In this document: positions 5,874-7,747 of the stretch, one piece after another
How positions within the stretch are numbered: the stretch's first letter is position 1
How the letters are laid out: every line of letters starts with the position of its first letter
NCBI GenBank assembly: GCA_937859005.1
Contig: CALLYR010000032.1
Coordinates: forward strand, 1 to 7,747
Reading direction: 5' to 3'
Length of the DNA: 7,747 nt
Source of the DNA: an uncultured Paracoccus sp.
GTDB taxonomy: Bacteria; Pseudomonadota; Alphaproteobacteria; Rhodobacterales; Rhodobacteraceae
Program-made: the position numbers and the translations under genes
Notes under the pieces: model-generated
The model's database searches: none
Told to the model about the DNA's origin: nothing
The model's input: the letters and a program-made list of their open reading frames with translations, nothing else

Positions 5874-7542
5874 AAAAGGTCTTCAGGAATTCGATGATCG
5901 CGTTGCGCTCGTCGGGGCTCAGCCCCTGCGGTGGATAAAGATGGCCTGTCCTGTGGTTGCCAGGCAGGCTCGTGTCGAAGCGGAACCGCCCCGGCGCGTC
6001 CTCGCTTACGAACCCGAGCCGCTCGCGGTCCAACTCGCGGCCGCCGGTCCAGAACACGGCGCGGCGCTCCTCGACCGGCGAGAGCAGTTCATGGACGGTC
6101 GCCACGGAACCGTTGTGCAGATAAGGGCCCGAGGTCCAGATGCCCGGCAGCGGGCTGGCCTTGAGATCGAAGGGGGACGACGGCTCATAGGGCTGCGGCA
6201 ACCCGCCCGGCGTCACCGGCGGCCGCAGGCGGAATCCGAACAGGGCCGCCTGCTGCTCCTCGCTCACGTTCGCCTCCCTGATCAACCGCACAAGGATCGC
6301 CTCGGTCGTGTTGAGAAGATAGTTCCCCGCAGGCAGCACAGCGGCGCCATCGTTCACCGGAGCGGTTGCCGGGCCCGTGCGCACCATGCGCGCCAGGAAC
6401 GAGTTCATGTAGGCGGGATCGGTGCCGATCTCGCGATAATCGACGCGGCCGATCTCGATGAACGTCTTCTTGAAAAAGTTCTTCTCGGGGTCCGTGCGAC
6501 GGTAAGGCGGCGCATTGTGGCAGCCGAGGCAGTGCTGCCGGTAAAGCTCCGCACCGCTCGCGGCGAGATCCCGGTCGATCGGGCCAAACAGCGCCTCGTC
6601 CCATTTTGGCGGCTGGAGACCCTCGATCCAGCTCTCGACCGCCTCAAGCTCGTTCAGCAGGACGCTCGACGCATACCAGCCGGAAGGGTCCCCCGAGAGC
6701 GTGGAGGTGCCGAACACGCCCAGCACTTCGCCGGCATTGCGCGCGATCGGGCTTGACCCGATGGGCGTCCACTGCACGAATTCGAGATGGGGCGCGAGCC
6801 AGAGCGAGGGATAGCTGGTCGGCGCACTCACGGAGCGCAGATTGTGCGGGGTGCCCTGGTCGAGCACCGCGAGCGCGTTGACGATCTGGGTCATCGCATC
6901 GACGCGCCCGAAGCCGGATTGAAGCGTCGGGCGCCGGATCACGGCCTCGCCCGCGATCCGGGACTGGAAATCGGCGAGTTGCAGCCGGAGCTCGGCCGCC
7001 CCGGTCGGCGTCGGATTGACAAGAAGGCGGCCCGCGAATTTCTCGAATGCAGCCTCATCGAAGAAGGTGCGTGTGATCGCATCGGCGAGGACGGCGTAAA
7101 AACTGTCGAAATCGAAATTGGCCGCGCCGCCGTCGATCCTGATCCGCTGACCCTCGACGGTCACGTTCGCCGTGTGACACGCCGCGCATGTAAGCCCCAG
7201 GTCGGGTCCGGTCACGCTCGGAGCCGGGTCGAGCGCCAGGCCGATGGGAAGCCCGCCGGGGTTCAACGGATGGGGTCCGTCCGCCGGTATCAGGCCGAAG
7301 CGCTGCAGATAGGCGGAATCGGCGAACATGCCTGCGCCGTCGGGCTGTTCGAGGGCCATGAACCAGGCATAGGGGACCATGCGCGAGCCTTGCGGCGTGA
7401 AGTAGTAGAGTTCGCGCGTTTCCTTCGACCAGCCCTGATCGAGGAACTTCACCGGTGACGATTGCGCCCAAGCCGCTGCAAAAGGCGCAGTGACGGTCAT
7501 GACTACGCTGGCGAGAATCGCGCGGAATGGGCTGCGTGTCAC
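5872..7542 (-). CDS. Exported di-haem c-type cytochrome, RoxA/MauG/di-haem peroxidase group
   Basis: The protein has 556 residues from GTG 7542. That start has AGGA 7 nt upstream and yields a clean signal peptide (TRSPFRAILASVV, a hydrophobic core, then AWA|QS, cleavage after ~26). A longer frame from a TTG at 7578 would spoil the signal peptide. Two haem-attachment motifs are visible: CAACH (~119-123) and CLGCH (~338-342). Other conserved stretches are GFGRVDAMTQIVNAL (~210-224), SYPSLWLAPHLEFVQW followed by IARNAGEVLGVFG, and SPLPGIWTSGPYLHNGS (~463-479). These match the large periplasmic di-haem group that includes the rubber oxygenase RoxA, MauG-like proteins and proteins named di-haem cytochrome c peroxidase. 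It is longer than classical CcpA-type peroxidases (~330 aa) and shorter than RoxA (~650-700 aa). Whether it is a peroxidase or a dioxygenase acting on C=C bonds cannot be told from sequence alone. It is first in an operon with the P450, 9 bp apart. Confidence 0.92.
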   Translation of the reverse strand: MTRSPFRAILASVVMTVTAPFAAAWAQSSPVKFLDQGWSKETRELYYFTPQGSRMVPYAWFMALEQPDGAGMFADSAYLQRFGLIPADGPHPLNPGGLPIGLALDPAPSVTGPDLGLTCAACHTANVTVEGQRIRIDGGAANFDFDSFYAVLADAITRTFFDEAAFEKFAGRLLVNPTPTGAAELRLQLADFQSRIAGEAVIRRPTLQSGFGRVDAMTQIVNALAVLDQGTPHNLRSVSAPTSYPSLWLAPHLEFVQWTPIGSSPIARNAGEVLGVFGTSTLSGDPSGWYASSVLLNELEAVESWIEGLQPPKWDEALFGPIDRDLAASGAELYRQHCLGCHNAPPYRRTDPEKNFFKKTFIEIGRVDYREIGTDPAYMNSFLARMVRTGPATAPVNDGAAVLPAGNYLLNTTEAILVRLIREANVSEEQQAALFGFRLRPPVTPGGLPQPYEPSSPFDLKASPLPGIWTSGPYLHNGSVATVHELLSPVEERRAVFWTGGRELDRERLGFVSEDAPGRFRFDTSLPGNHRTGHLYPPQGLSPDERNAIIEFLKTF

Positions 7543-7549
7543 GGCGTTT

Positions 7550-7553
7550 TCCT
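7550..7553 (-). promoter_or_regulatory. Ribosome-binding site of the di-haem cytochrome gene
   Basis: AGGA on the minus strand, 7 nt before the GTG at 7542, supports that GTG over the TTG at 7578 and the internal ATG at 7500, which would cut into the signal peptide. Confidence 0.65.
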
Positions 7554-7650
7554 GTTCGGTCTTTCTTGCGACAGGCAACGGCTGGGTCGGCCCCCGTTCG
7601 AAGAAACGGGCAAGACAGCTTGGGATGAAACGGACGTCAGAGCGATTTCG

Positions 7651-7680
7651 GATATTGGAATCGGATTATACACCAATCTC
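7651..7680 (-). promoter_or_regulatory. Candidate promoter -10 box within an inverted-repeat operator
   Basis: On the minus strand a perfect TATAAT (7665-7670) lies in a locally AT-rich patch 120-130 bp upstream of the cytochrome start. It is flanked by GAGATTGG (7673-7680) and CCAATATC (7651-7658), which are inverted repeats matching at 7 of 8 positions with a 14-bp spacer. The hexamer 17 bp upstream of the -10 (CTAGAT) is a poor -35 box, so an activator may be needed, while a dimeric repressor on the inverted repeat would block the -10. A start near 7658 would leave a leader of about 115 nt. Promoter activity is inferred, not shown. Confidence 0.5.
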
Positions 7681-7705
7681 CGCGACAATCTAGGCTCGGG
7701 TCTCA

Positions 7706-7725
7706 CAACCGATGGATGACGGTTG
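7706..7725. promoter_or_regulatory. Second inverted repeat upstream of the promoter
   Basis: CAACCG (7706-7711) and CGGTTG (7720-7725) are exact reverse complements separated by 8 bp. The centre is about 58 bp upstream of the inferred transcription start, where activators often bind. It could be chance or a hairpin linked to a gene beyond the window edge. Confidence 0.3.
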
Positions 7726-7747
7726 CGGCCAGGGCGTGGGCGGAGAG

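Noticed and set aside
4276..6756. Long plus-strand open frames of 430 and 385 codons opposite the P450 and cytochrome genes
   Set aside because: They are antisense shadows; the minus-strand frames carry clear P450 and haem-binding motifs, start sites and ribosome-binding sites.
7543..7578. TTG start at 7578 for the di-haem cytochrome
   Set aside because: It adds 12 charged residues ahead of the signal peptide, whereas GTG 7542 has a well-spaced AGGA and gives a standard signal peptide.

Overview
The window reads as high-GC chromosomal or plasmid DNA from an alphaproteobacterium. The GC-rich codon use, the TPR/CHASE2-cyclase genes and the types of insertion-sequence remnants fit a Paracoccus/Rhodobacter-like background, but no rRNA or housekeeping gene is present to fix the taxon. 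No tRNA, rRNA or CRISPR array was seen.

Left part (1-2557, plus strand): decayed signalling genes. One frame is open from base 2 to 2557, but only its two ends make biological sense. The first ~400 codons are a tetratricopeptide-repeat (TPR) protein. The last ~260 codons are transmembrane sequence plus a class III nucleotide cyclase domain. In between (about 1197-1772) the real coding sequence, a CHASE2 sensor domain, lies in the next frame (bases 1203, 1206...). The layout is best explained by a deletion that joined a 3'-truncated TPR gene to a 5'-truncated CHASE2-cyclase gene, plus a one-base loss near 1773. All the key cyclase residues survive.

Middle (2558-4596): a graveyard of mobile elements. 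It holds a probable left end and N-terminal scrap of an IS6-type element (about 2649-2766). Next come a 33-bp near-perfect palindrome (2965-2997) and an almost full-length IS481-type transposase, broken by an amber codon, a frameshift and a lost stop codon (3022-4019). On the minus strand lie the remnant of an unrecognised gene (4124-4345) and the N-terminus of an IS5-type transposase (4331-4498).

Right part (4597-7747, minus strand): an intact two-gene operon. The first gene encodes an exported di-haem c-type cytochrome of the RoxA/MauG/di-haem peroxidase group (5872-7542, GTG start). The second encodes a soluble cytochrome P450 (4597-5862). They are 9 bp apart, and the P450 ribosome-binding site overlaps the cytochrome stop codon. 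Upstream, a TATAAT -10 box sits inside an inverted repeat (7651-7680) that looks like an operator. The products act in different compartments (periplasm and cytoplasm), so successive oxidations of one substrate are more plausible than direct electron transfer; the substrate is unknown. This operon is the most interesting functional unit in the window.
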